DNA of 64,000 nucleotides from Palsa-506 sp963836355 (lineage in GTDB: Bacteria; Actinomycetota; Actinomycetes; Streptosporangiales; Streptosporangiaceae), in contig CAWIJO010000014.1 of assembly GCA_963836355.1 (NCBI GenBank), positions 1 through 64,000 of the forward strand, written 5' to 3'. Position 1 is the first letter of the stretch. The number at the start of each line of letters is the position of its first letter. Below are positions 40,675-49,756 of this stretch, piece after piece. The notes below the pieces were generated by a model, which had not been told where the DNA came from, did no database searches, and worked only from the letters and a program-made list of their open reading frames with translations. Made by a program: the position numbers and the translations under genes.

Positions 40675-42661
40675 ATGGAAGGCAACGCAGGCGTGCCACT
40701 GAGGTTTCCCCGCCCTTCGATGACCCCGGTCGCTGTGGCTCTCGTCGTGGCGTGGGTCGCGCTTACCAGCGCTCCTGCCCTCGCCGACCAGGTGCGCCTG
40801 ACGGAGTGGTGGCTCCCCGAGCTGCACATCACCGCGGCCCAGCAGACCAGCCAGGGATCCGGGGTGACCATCGCGGTGCTGGACACCGGTGTCGACGCGG
40901 CAGCGCCCGACCTCGCTGGGTCGGTGCTCGCCGGCCCCGACCTCAGCCATTCCGGGCGCGCCGCCAACGGCCCTTTCTTCGGCGTCCGCGGCACCGAGAT
41001 CGCCAGCATCATCGCCGGGCACGGGCACGGTCCCGGGAACGGCGATGGCCTGATCGGGGTCGCCCCGGCCGCCAAGATCCTGTCTGTCCGGGTGGCCCTG
41101 GACAGCGGAGATCCGATGCTGGGTAACCCGGCCATCACCGGCGGGCTGCCAGCCGCGATCGCCAGCGGGATCCGGTACGCGACCAACAACGGCGCCTCGG
41201 TGATCGACCTGCCGCTGGACCCGGCGGCTGCGGGCGCAGCCGGCCCGGCCGGCCTGCCGAGCCTCGCCGTCAGCAGTCCCGCGGAGCGGTCGGCGGTGGC
41301 GTACGCGCGCAGCAAGGGCGTTATGCTCGTGGCGCCGGCCGGCGACGACGGCGCCGGCGCCGGCATCGTCAACTACCCGGCCGCCTACCACGGCGTGATC
41401 TCCGTCGGGGCGTTCGACCAGAACTTCACCAAGGCCCCGTTCTCCAGCCATCAGCCTTACGTCACGATGACGGCGGCCGGCGATGGAATCGCCGCTGAGA
41501 CCCCGTCCGGCTACACCACGGTCGGCAGCACCAGCGCGGCCAGCGCCGTAGTGGCCGGGATTGCCGCGCTGATCAGGTCGGCGTTTCCCGCGCTGACTCC
41601 CGCGCAGGTCACGAAGTCACTGATCAGCAGCACCAGGTTCCGGCGGCCGAATGGCCGGCAGATCGGGTCGGGCTACGGCACCGTGGACGCGCTGGGCGCG
41701 CTGCGGGCAGCTACCGCGATGGCCGAGCCGCACGGGCAGCGCGCCTTTGCCGGCTCGGCGGCCCGGGTGGCTCCGATGATCCCGTCGGTGCGGGCAGCCC
41801 GGAATGACCTGCGGGCCAAGCTGGAACGAGACGCAATCCTGTCGGCCGGCGTGCTGCTGATACTGCTGGTGCCGGCGGTCGTGCTCGCGATCGTCCGGCG
41901 GCGTAGCCGGGCCGAGGACTCGGAATTCGACGACAGCTACGACGACCTAGAGCAGCAACTGGCGAACGCCGTGGCCGGCCTCTCCAGAGCAGCTGGAATT
42001 TCTCCCGGCGCCGTCTTCCGCGACTGGCCCCGGACACTCCTTCGCTGCTCCCGGACCGGGCGGCGCGGCCGGTCCGGTAAGCGACGAGAGGCTGGCCGGA
42101 GCGGACGCGTTCGGCGGCGCGAACACGTTCGCCGGGGCTGGCAGCTATGTCGCGCCCAGTTCCTTCACCGGCGCCAGCGGCATGGCCAGCACCGGCAGCC
42201 ATCCGGATGCCGGCCTCGCGGCGTTCCCCGGGCGGCTGCCCCCGCCGGCCGGGCGCCCCGGTCCCGGTCCCGGTCCTGCGACCGGGACCGGGCCTGGCCA
42301 CGGGGACCGGGTCCCGCGGCCGCGGGGGATCAACGGACGGGCCAAGGTTTCCGGTAACCCGCCATGGGAGCCGGCCGCCAAGCCGGAGAGCGAGCTTCCC
42401 TGGACGGCCGTCCCGGCACCGCCGGTTGCCACTCCCTTCGGGGCAGCGTTGCCCCGGCCGGTGCCCTCCGCAGGCTCGCTGTGGGATGCGGCCGCGGCCG
42501 GCGACCGGGTGCAGCCGGCGGCGCCGGACGCCGCCGGGGCCGAGGATGCTGGCGCGGGCAATGGCGGCGGCGCGGATCCGGCCGACGACCCAATGAGCGT
42601 ATGGAGCCAGGCCGAGACCACCGAGACCTTCCCGGCCATCGGCGAGGACGCCGAAGGCTGA
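40675..42661 (+). CDS. Subtilase of mycosin type lacking catalytic His; frameshift near the tail
   Basis: An S8-fold exported protein: signal peptide (about 1-38), peptidase domain (about 60-345), one membrane helix (LSAGVLLILLVPAVVLAIV) and a long Pro/Gly-rich tail. The Asp (D70, VLDTGVD) and Ser (S287, GSTSAAS) are present. The position of the catalytic His (normally HGTHVAG) reads R105-G-T-E-I-A-S, and the oxyanion Asn is D224 (AGDDG). It is therefore probably not a working protease. A one-base shift near 41985-42001 moves the tail to the frame that ends DPMSVWSQAETTETFPAIG and so on at 42659-42661; the uncorrected frame is Arg-rich nonsense. No type VII secretion genes are nearby. Confidence 0.82.
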
Positions 42662-42769
42662 TCCGGGCGGATGCCGCCCGCGCCCGCCCAGCCGCAAGCC
42701 GGCTGGCTGAGCCGGCCGGGGAGCCGCGAGCCGTCCGGGAACGGGCTGGCGCCGCTCGGCCCGTTTCAG

Positions 42770-43468
42770 CTAGTTGTTCTTGTGCCCGTCCGCCGCGGCG
42801 AGTTCCTCCTTGCGGACGGACGCGTACACCGGTACGTACTCCTGCCCGGACAGCGCCTGGATGGATCGCATCACCTCATCGGTGACCGCCCGCCGCTGCC
42901 GCGCGCCGGTGCCGCTGGCCGCCACGGCGTCGAAGGCCAGCGGCTCGCCGACCCGGACGCTGATCCGGCTGAGCCGCGGGATCTTGCTGCCCGGCGGCAG
43001 CACCCGATCGGTCCCGATCATGGCCACTGGGATCACCGGCAGGCCCGAGCTGAGCGCCAGCCAGCCGATGCCGGTCCGGCCCCGGTACAGCCGCCCATCC
43101 GGCGACCTGGTGCCCTCCGGGTAGATGCCGAACAGCGCGCCGCCCCGCAGCAGGCCGAGCGCCGACTCCAGCATGTCCTGCGCGGCCCGGGCACCCGCCC
43201 GGTCGACCGAGAGCTGCTTGGTGGCGCGCAGGTACGCGCCGGTGATCCGGTCGACCAGCCGGGTACCGGTGAAATACTCGGACTTCGCGGCGAACGTGAC
43301 CGGCCGCGGCAGCATCAGCGGCAGGAACACCGAGTCGATGATCGACAGGTGGTTCGAGGCCAGGATCGCGCCGCCGGACGCCGGGATGTACTCAAGCCCG
43401 GTGATCTCCGGACGCCAGAGCAGGTGCAGGAACGGGCCGGCCAGGACCCTCGAAACCTGATACTGCAC
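42770..43468 (-). CDS. 1-acyl-sn-glycerol-3-phosphate acyltransferase (PlsC family)
   Basis: A 232-residue membrane-associated acyltransferase making phosphatidic acid. The HX4D motif is H40-LSII-D45 (ILASNHLSIIDSVFLPLM); the glycerophosphate-binding motif is FGIYPEGTRSPDG; GLPVIPVAMIGTDRVLPPG is also typical. GTG 43468 is chosen because GGGAGG lies four bases upstream and the family similarity starts there. It runs opposite to the mycosin-like gene and ends about 100 bases after that gene's stop. Confidence 0.93.
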   Translation of the reverse strand: MQYQVSRVLAGPFLHLLWRPEITGLEYIPASGGAILASNHLSIIDSVFLPLMLPRPVTFAAKSEYFTGTRLVDRITGAYLRATKQLSVDRAGARAAQDMLESALGLLRGGALFGIYPEGTRSPDGRLYRGRTGIGWLALSSGLPVIPVAMIGTDRVLPPGSKIPRLSRISVRVGEPLAFDAVAASGTGARQRRAVTDEVMRSIQALSGQEYVPVYASVRKEELAAADGHKNN

Positions 43469-43499
43469 TGGACCTCCCGTGGAGTTCAGCGGCGGCAGG

Positions 43500-45665
43500 T
43501 CACAGGGTAACGCGGGTCGAGTCAGCCGCCACCGCACGGCCGGTTTCAGCCGGGGCGGCAGAGACCAGCGCGATGACGAGCATCAGGGCGAGCGGTATCG
43601 CCGAGGCGGCGACGGTCACGCCGGAATCGTCCGCGACCCAGCCGAGCACCGCGACGAGCCACATCGCCGTCAGCACCGGCCGCAGCAGCGGGATCGTCGT
43701 GACGGCGCCCGCCAGCGTCCACAGCCGGAACCGGCCGGGCCAGGCGATGATCAGCGCCGCCACGATGACGACCGCCGGGACGATCGGGCTGTAGATCGTC
43801 GTGGTCAGGGAGCCGACGTTGGCCCCGGCCTTCCGCTGCAGGATGCCGCCGGAGCCGCCGTGCAGCACATGCCCGGCAAACGCGCCGATGTCAGATGGCC
43901 CGGTGGCCGGGACGAAATAGTTGAGCAGGGCAAAGCCCGTTACCAGCACCAGGCCGCTAACCCCGATGAGCAGGCCCCGCCGGAAGGTGACCCGGATCCC
44001 GGCCACGGCGGCGAGCAGCAGCAGGAACCCGGGCACCATGGCGATCGTGCCGCCCACCTTCGCGCCGAAGCCTGGCCACCCGGCGGCGATCACGGTGAAC
44101 AGGGCAACGGCCGAGGCAGCCGCGACCGCCCGGCCGCGGCCACCTGGCTTGCCTCGCCCGGCCGCGACCGCGGCCCAGGCGGCGAGCAGGATGCCGGATA
44201 CGCCGTAGATTCCGAGCGCGTTATTGCCGACGCCGTAGAACCGGCCCGCTTCCAGCGCGGACAGCCCGAACGGGGTGCCCAGTTGCAGCCGTGAGCCAGT
44301 CATCACATCCAGCCCGATGACCGCGACAGTGACGGCGGCGACCACGCCGGGCGGGCCGAACGGGTCCCGCCGCCACGGCCCGGCCAGTGCCGCCGCCGCG
44401 ATCAGCAGTGCCCAGCCGAGTGCCATCGCGTATAGCAGCAGCGCTGGATGCGGCAGCAGCCACCAGGGCACCAGGCTGGCCAGGAACGTGCCTGCCGGGA
44501 TCGCCCCGGCGAAGACGCCCGCGACGCGGTAGGCAGCCCGGCGCTGGCGGCGGCGTTCGCTCGCGCTGCCGCGCAGGATCAACCTGAGCAGGCCGAACAG
44601 AACCCCCTCGCCGAACCCGTAGCAGAGGAAGAACACCAGGATTGTGGACCGGTAGACCTGCGCGGCAGTGTCCTGCCCGACGAGACCGCGGATCGCGGCG
44701 GCCAGGCTGCCGCGGCCGGCCCGGGCGATCGGCGAGCCGACCGCGGAAGCCGGCACCGGCGCGGCGCGCCAGCCAAGCACGGTCGGGGTCAGGTCGGTGA
44801 TCAGGATCATCCCCGGCTGCCTGGTGGAGGGCGCGGTCAGCAGCCCGGAGCGGTAGCCGGGACCGGCCACGATGATCGCTCTCAGGTGCGGCGCGGAATT
44901 GTCAGCCAGGCCCGCTACCGTGAGGATCGTGCCGGGGCGGAGTTCCGCGGTAATCCGCCCGGTCTCGGCATCGGCGGCGCGCACCGCGCGAGCCCGGGCA
45001 GCGGGGCCGCCGGGGCCAGCGCCGGATGGGATCGCGCCGAGATCGATCACGGTGAGCGGGCAGCGGCCCAGCGCGGCGCGGCCGGCCGCGCGAGCGGACG
45101 GCAGGTAAGAGGCGACCTGGCCGCCTGGGCCGGCCAGAGCGAGCGCTGCACCGGGGCCGATCGCGGTCGCGCAGTGCCCGCGGCCGGCCGCGCGGGCAAG
45201 CAGGCCCCAGTCCGGGTCGTAGTGGTAGCGCCGGTTCGCGACGACGATCTGCGGCATCGCCGGGATCCGGGCAGGCCAGGCCGGGCCAGCGGCGGAGCGG
45301 GCAGCGGAAATGACGCGCGGCAGGGCCGGACATGGGCCGTGCGGCGATGCTGGCGGGCCGGTGGCGCGGGCGCCGGAGTTCAGGGTCAGCCAGCCGTCCG
45401 CCGGGCAGGTCTGCGTCCGCACGCCCGAGGTGACCAGCGACCCGGCCGATCCGCTGCTGGCCAGCCGCCACAGCGCCGGGGTGCTTCGTGCGCCGATATC
45501 AGTCCAGCGCAAGCCGGGAATGCCGATTAGCACCGAAGGATCCGTTATTGCTGAAGTTGCTGCCGTGGACCGGGCCGGACCGGCTGCCATGGCTGATGCG
45601 CCACCGCCGATCGCGGCGAGCATGGCCACGCCCAGCAGGAGCAGCCTTGGCGCGGTCGGTTTCAC
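43500..45665 (-). CDS. Large membrane protein with extracytoplasmic N-terminal domain
   Basis: A 721-residue protein of unknown function. A signal-like helix (LLLLGVAMLAAIGGGASAMA) is followed by about 310 exported residues (VLIGIPGLRWTDIGARSTPA, PGMILITDLTPTVLGW) whose strand pattern recalls the alkaline-phosphatase fold, but without an evident metal set. Then come about 10 membrane helices, with the conserved-looking ALEAGRFYGVGNNALGIYGV. Homologues lie near cell-envelope genes in actinomycetes. It may bind or transfer an envelope lipid; that is inference. It sits between plsC and the LCP ligase, same strand. Confidence 0.8.
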   Translation of the reverse strand: MKPTAPRLLLLGVAMLAAIGGGASAMAAGPARSTAATSAITDPSVLIGIPGLRWTDIGARSTPALWRLASSGSAGSLVTSGVRTQTCPADGWLTLNSGARATGPPASPHGPCPALPRVISAARSAAGPAWPARIPAMPQIVVANRRYHYDPDWGLLARAAGRGHCATAIGPGAALALAGPGGQVASYLPSARAAGRAALGRCPLTVIDLGAIPSGAGPGGPAARARAVRAADAETGRITAELRPGTILTVAGLADNSAPHLRAIIVAGPGYRSGLLTAPSTRQPGMILITDLTPTVLGWRAAPVPASAVGSPIARAGRGSLAAAIRGLVGQDTAAQVYRSTILVFFLCYGFGEGVLFGLLRLILRGSASERRRQRRAAYRVAGVFAGAIPAGTFLASLVPWWLLPHPALLLYAMALGWALLIAAAALAGPWRRDPFGPPGVVAAVTVAVIGLDVMTGSRLQLGTPFGLSALEAGRFYGVGNNALGIYGVSGILLAAWAAVAAGRGKPGGRGRAVAAASAVALFTVIAAGWPGFGAKVGGTIAMVPGFLLLLAAVAGIRVTFRRGLLIGVSGLVLVTGFALLNYFVPATGPSDIGAFAGHVLHGGSGGILQRKAGANVGSLTTTIYSPIVPAVVIVAALIIAWPGRFRLWTLAGAVTTIPLLRPVLTAMWLVAVLGWVADDSGVTVAASAIPLALMLVIALVSAAPAETGRAVAADSTRVTL

Positions 45666-45789
45666 CTCGTCAACGGTATCCGCGGCGCGCAGGCCGGGCG
45701 CCGCGGCCGACAGAAACCGGCCGCGCCGGATTGCGGCGGCTCCTTCGCCGGCTGGCGGCGGCGCGCTGAAGTCACTGAAGAGCGCCCGG

Positions 45790-47364
45790 CTACTGACGGC
45801 TGACCGGCGCCGCTAACGTGCAGGCGCGCTGGCTGGCCTTGCGGGCGGTGAAGCCCGGCGACGGCTGCGCGGCCGGCGCCGATACGCCGCTGATGACCTG
45901 CGCCGTGGTGCCGTAGTTACCGCCGAGCAGCAGGGCCAGCGCCGGGCCGCGCTTGGCAACCCGCTGGAACGCCGCACCGCTGACCTTCGCGCCGAGCCTG
46001 CTGGCCTGCAGCTGGTGGCCGGCCCGGTACCTGATCACGGTCTGGGTAGGCCGGGCGCTGATATCCCGGGACCGGGTGACGGTGAAGCCGTCCTGCCGCA
46101 GAATCGCCGCCACGCTGGCCGCGAGCCCGAACTGGCCGGTCCCGTTGAGCACCGCGACGCGCACGTCTCGGGCGGGCAGCCTGGCCGCCCGGTGCGGCCG
46201 GAGCAGTGCCTTGCTTACCGGGACGTCATCGCGGAACGCCTGGAAGATACGGCTGTCCAGCGGCTGCGTCCACATCACGTTTGCCAGGTCCTGCGGGTCG
46301 ACCAGGGACCGCGGGTAGGTCGGCAGCGTGAAGAAGGTGATCTTGCTCGACGGCAGGTTCTTCAGGCTGTTGCCGAGCTTGAACAGACCGGAAATACCGC
46401 CGAGCTGGCTGTCGATGGCGATAGACCTGGTAGCCGCGTCCAGGAACCGGTAGACCGCGACCGGATTGAGCAGCTCGCCCTTCACCCGGCGCACCAGCGC
46501 CGCCATGAAGGCCTGCTGGCGGCCGATGCGCTCCAGGTCACTGCCATTTCCGATGGTGTACCTGGCCCGGACGTAGCCAAGCGCCTGGGTGCCGGTCAGC
46601 ATGTGATGACCAGCCTTGAGGTGCAGGCCGGACAGCGGGTCGTCGATCGGCTGGGAGTTGCATTCCGGCACGCCGTGCAGCGCGTTGACCATGTCACGGA
46701 AACCGGCGAAGTTGATCGCCACGAAATGATCGATGTGGATGCCGGTATCGTGCTCGACCGTCTTGATCGTGCAGGCAATGCCGAGGTCCATGTGGTTGCC
46801 GTCCAGATTGCCGAGCGCGAAGGCTTCGTTGATCTTGAAGATCTGCGGCGGCGAAAGCTGGCCGTTGCCCATCCGGCAAGCCGGGATGTTGACCCAGGAA
46901 TCGCGCGGAATCGACATCACCTCGGCATACTGCCGGTTCGCCGGGACGTGCGCGATCATCAGCGTGTCGGACTGGTCGGTGGTGAGTTCCTGGCTGTTGC
47001 CGTACCGGCTGCCCTGGCCCTGGCGGCTGTCAAATCCGATGATTACGATGTTTTCGGCATGCGGGTGATGGCTGGGAGGCTGCGGACCAACGAGGCCGCT
47101 GATGTTGAGCTGCCGGATGTTTCCGTTCAGGTGGCGGTATCCGGCGTAAGCGCCAAGCGCCGCGATGACCAGGGCGCCGGTCAGGATGCAGGCTGCCCAG
47201 GCGGCGATCGTGGCCTTCCTGCTGTGCCGCCTGACCGGCGGGCCTGGCGGGGCTGGCGGGCCTGGCGGGGCTGGCGGGGCTGGCGGGGCGGATCCCGGCC
47301 GCACGGGATCGGGCAGCTCGCGCTGGTTGCGTGGCTGCGGCTGCGTTGCCCCCCATTCGCCCAT
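45790..47364 (-). CDS. LytR-CpsA-Psr (LCP) family cell-wall ligase
   Basis: A 524-residue LCP protein transferring polyprenyl-linked glycopolymers to peptidoglycan. A Pro-rich cytosolic start, one membrane helix (ATIAAWAACILTGALVIAAL), the LCP domain (about 105-290; NIVIIGFDSRQ, SDTLMIAHVPANRQYAEVMS, IPRDSWVNIP, INEAFALGN, FVAINFAGFRDMVNALHGV, GYVRARYTIGNGSDLERIGR with catalytic Arg/Asp positions) and a LytR_C domain (about 400-490; VRVAVLNGTGQFGLAASVAA) follow. In Corynebacterium and Mycobacterium the equivalent enzymes attach arabinogalactan. The PPAPPG repeats near the start come from short GC-rich repeats. Confidence 0.95.
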   Translation of the reverse strand: MGEWGATQPQPRNQRELPDPVRPGSAPPAPPAPPGPPAPPGPPVRRHSRKATIAAWAACILTGALVIAALGAYAGYRHLNGNIRQLNISGLVGPQPPSHHPHAENIVIIGFDSRQGQGSRYGNSQELTTDQSDTLMIAHVPANRQYAEVMSIPRDSWVNIPACRMGNGQLSPPQIFKINEAFALGNLDGNHMDLGIACTIKTVEHDTGIHIDHFVAINFAGFRDMVNALHGVPECNSQPIDDPLSGLHLKAGHHMLTGTQALGYVRARYTIGNGSDLERIGRQQAFMAALVRRVKGELLNPVAVYRFLDAATRSIAIDSQLGGISGLFKLGNSLKNLPSSKITFFTLPTYPRSLVDPQDLANVMWTQPLDSRIFQAFRDDVPVSKALLRPHRAARLPARDVRVAVLNGTGQFGLAASVAAILRQDGFTVTRSRDISARPTQTVIRYRAGHQLQASRLGAKVSGAAFQRVAKRGPALALLLGGNYGTTAQVISGVSAPAAQPSPGFTARKASQRACTLAAPVSRQ

Positions 47365-47426
47365 GCTTCACGGATATGTACCCAGTTCGTCATCAAGATC
47401 ACACGGAGCCGGGCAGCCGGGCGGGC

Positions 47427-48857
47427 CTAGGCGTGCACTCGCGGACGCCGCCCGGCCCATGGCGCGGCCTGCTCAAGCTGGCTGGCTACCTGGACGAGCA
47501 CATCTTCACGGCCGTAGGCGGCGACAAGCTGCACGCCGACGGGCAGGCCAGCGGGCGTCCAGTGCAGCGGAAGGCTCACTGCAGGCTGGCCGGTCATGTT
47601 GAACTGGGCGGTGTACGGAATGAAGCTGCCGACGCGGCTGCCCTCGAGTTTTGGCCCCGCCTCGGTGAACCAGCCGAGCTCTGGCGGCGGTGCGCCAAGC
47701 GTGGGCGTGAGCAGCAGGTCGTGGCCGATCCACCAGTCCGCCATCCGGCGGGCCCACGACCCGATCCAGTACCGGCTCTGCAGGTACCGCACAGCACCGA
47801 GCGCGCGCCCGCTCTGCCGGTAGAAGGCATTGCGCGGCTCGATCTCGTCGTCGCTGACCGGGCGGCCGAGCAGCATCTCAAACGCCTGTAGTGTCGCCTC
47901 GGTGTCAGCGGCGATGATCGCGACAAAATGGTCAGCGAACTCCGGCTCGAACATCGCGGCCGGCGCCGACTCATCGACGTGATGGCCCAGCGACTCCAGC
48001 AGCCGGGCCGCTGCGGCCACCGCGACGCGGCACTCCGGATCGTCGAGGTAGCTCTCGCCGCCCGGCCGGTCCAGCATCCCGATCCGCAGCCTGCCAGGGT
48101 CGGCACCGACTTCCTGGCCCAGCGGGCGCGGCAGCGGAGGCGCGTAATACGGCTCGCCCGGCAGCCGCGCGCTGATCACGTCCAGAATCCCGGCCGCGTC
48201 CCGCACGGTCCGGGTAACCGCGCCGTCGATGGTGCCACCGGCCCAGGCCTCCCCGATCAACGGTCCCTGGCTCACCCGCCCTCTGGTCGGCTTCAGCCCC
48301 ACCAGCCCGCACTCGCTCGCCGGGATGCGGATGGACCCGCCGCCGTCGTTGGCGTGCGCAGCCGGCACCATGCCGCTGGCCACCGCGGCCGCCGACCCGC
48401 CGGACGAGCCGCCGGCCGAATGGCCCGGATGCCACGGGTTGCGGGCCGGCCGAAAGCTCTTCGCCTCCGTAGTCACCGTGGTGCCAAGCTCGGGCACGTT
48501 CGTGCGACCGAGCGGAATGAAGCCGGCCGCCCGGAACTGCTCCGCGAGGTAGGACGTTACCGGGAAGGCAAGGTCACGCAGCGGCCCGAGGCCGAACGCC
48601 GTGACCTCGCCCGCGACGGAGCAGCCCAGGTCCTTGAACAGGATCGGCACGCCGCGGAAGGGCCCGTCGGGCAGGTCGGCGCCTGCCTCGGCCAGCGCCT
48701 CGTCGAACCTGGTGCGGATGACGGCGTCAAGCCGCGGGTTGACCGCCTCGATCCGGGCGATGGCCGCCGCCACGAGATCCTTGGGCTGCAACTCGCCGCG
48801 GCGGACCAGGCCGGCCTGCGCGGTGGCGTCCTGCCAAGTTGTGTCGATGCTTCCCAA
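47427..48857 (-). CDS. Amidase signature family hydrolase
   Basis: A 476-residue amidase. The Ser-cisSer-Lys triad is visible: K75 (PILFKDLG), cis-Ser near S151 in GHSAGGSSGGSAAAVASG, nucleophile S175 in NDGGGSIRIPASECGLVGLK. The full domain runs to PVGVQLVAAYGREDVLVQVA. The substrate (aliphatic or aromatic amide, or peptide) cannot be told; there is no GatCAB context. It stands alone; downstream of its start is a tandem repeat and an SDR remnant. Confidence 0.93.
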   Translation of the reverse strand: MGSIDTTWQDATAQAGLVRRGELQPKDLVAAAIARIEAVNPRLDAVIRTRFDEALAEAGADLPDGPFRGVPILFKDLGCSVAGEVTAFGLGPLRDLAFPVTSYLAEQFRAAGFIPLGRTNVPELGTTVTTEAKSFRPARNPWHPGHSAGGSSGGSAAAVASGMVPAAHANDGGGSIRIPASECGLVGLKPTRGRVSQGPLIGEAWAGGTIDGAVTRTVRDAAGILDVISARLPGEPYYAPPLPRPLGQEVGADPGRLRIGMLDRPGGESYLDDPECRVAVAAAARLLESLGHHVDESAPAAMFEPEFADHFVAIIAADTEATLQAFEMLLGRPVSDDEIEPRNAFYRQSGRALGAVRYLQSRYWIGSWARRMADWWIGHDLLLTPTLGAPPPELGWFTEAGPKLEGSRVGSFIPYTAQFNMTGQPAVSLPLHWTPAGLPVGVQLVAAYGREDVLVQVASQLEQAAPWAGRRPRVHA

Positions 48858-48951
48858 CGTTGCTCCTCGGTGGTTCCGGTCCGGCTAGCTGCTGTGCGTC
48901 GGTCCTTAGTTTCGGCCTGTCGGCTGCTGTGGCCCCGACCGGGGTGGCCGA

Positions 48952-49011
48952 GCTCAGCCCGGCCTCCGGGCTCAGCCCGGCCTCCGGGCTCAGCCCGGCC
49001 TCCGGGCTCAG
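48952..49011. repeat. 18-bp tandem repeat, 3.4 copies
   Basis: GCTCAGCCCGGCCTCCGG repeats perfectly. It borders the 3' end of the SDR remnant and may mark the deletion or slippage event that damaged this locus. Confidence 0.9.
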
Positions 49012-49400
49012 GCGAAGCTGGTGGCACCGCTGTCCAGGACGAGCGGATGCGCGTGATGTAACTGGCCTCGGCCGACAGCAGCCACACAGTGGCATAGGCA
49101 ACCTCCCACGCGGTCGCCTGGCGGCCAACCGGGAGGCGGCGCGTCGTCCGGGCGCAGGCCTGCGGATCGGTCACGTCGGCGACGATGGCCTCGGCCCTGG
49201 CGCCTTCGGCCCGGACGCGCCCGGCGGTGACGCCAGCGGCCGCCTCGTCCTGGTCGGCGCAGGCAACGGCCGCGCCTTCGCGCGCCGCGAGGATCGCGAT
49301 AGCGCGGCCGTTGCCGACCGGCGGATCGGGCTCAGGGGAAGGCCGCGTCCCGACCCCGACGACGAGGATGCTGCGGCCTCCAGCCTGCCCCGGCCCGGCG
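49008..49400 (-). pseudogene. Short-chain dehydrogenase, internally deleted
   Basis: On the minus strand one frame reads GRSILVVGVGTRPSPEPDPP, VGNGRAIAILAAREGAAVAC, then AIVADVTDPQACA: the Rossmann N-terminus of an SDR. It passes straight into RRLPVGRQATAWEVAYATVW and LLSAEASYIT, which is the C-terminal end. The middle, with the Tyr-x3-Lys catalytic pair, is missing (roughly 130 residues). One more frameshift precedes the natural last residues HPLVLDSGATSFA and the stop at 49008-49010. The N-terminal start is also out of frame. It cannot be active. Confidence 0.75.
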
Positions 49401-49756
49401 CTGAGCCCACTGCCTCCGGCGGCAGATAGGGGTCCTCACCGCCTGCCGCGGTCATGACCGCGGCCCTGCTGGCCTGATCACCTGGCGGCGTCCGGCGAGT
49501 TAGCCCCCGCGGGCGCGCCCGGCGAGATGCCCCCGCGGGGCCGACAGCCGGCTGGTTCTCCCAGGCAGGCTGAGTTGCCGAAGTAGCAGGCGGAGAAGGC
49601 CAGCAGCGGCCGATGGCCTGCGCGGGCTGCCCGCGAAGCAGGCCATATTGAAGCAGGCGATATTTAGGTACATTTGCGTTCGCCGGGCGCCATGCTCGCT
49701 GCCGGGCGGCGGGCGGCATCCCGTGTGGGCCGACAAATCGAGGGGAAGGTCCCGGG
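49401..49756. other. Intergenic, no supported gene
   Basis: A short AT-richer patch near 49647-49675 may hold the promoter of the cupin-cyclase gene. No family resemblance is seen in any frame. Confidence 0.4.

Noticed and set aside
40675..42661. Type VII secretion locus suggested by the mycosin-like protein
   Set aside because: No EccB, EccC, EccD, EccE or WXG100 genes are seen on either side.
37132..48857. Biosynthetic gene cluster
   Set aside because: Apart from trehalose and envelope genes there is no synthase, carrier or tailoring enzyme set.
48839..49429. Plus-strand 196-residue frame after the amidase
   Set aside because: It is opposite to the SDR remnant and contains the translated 18-bp repeat; no family or ribosome site.
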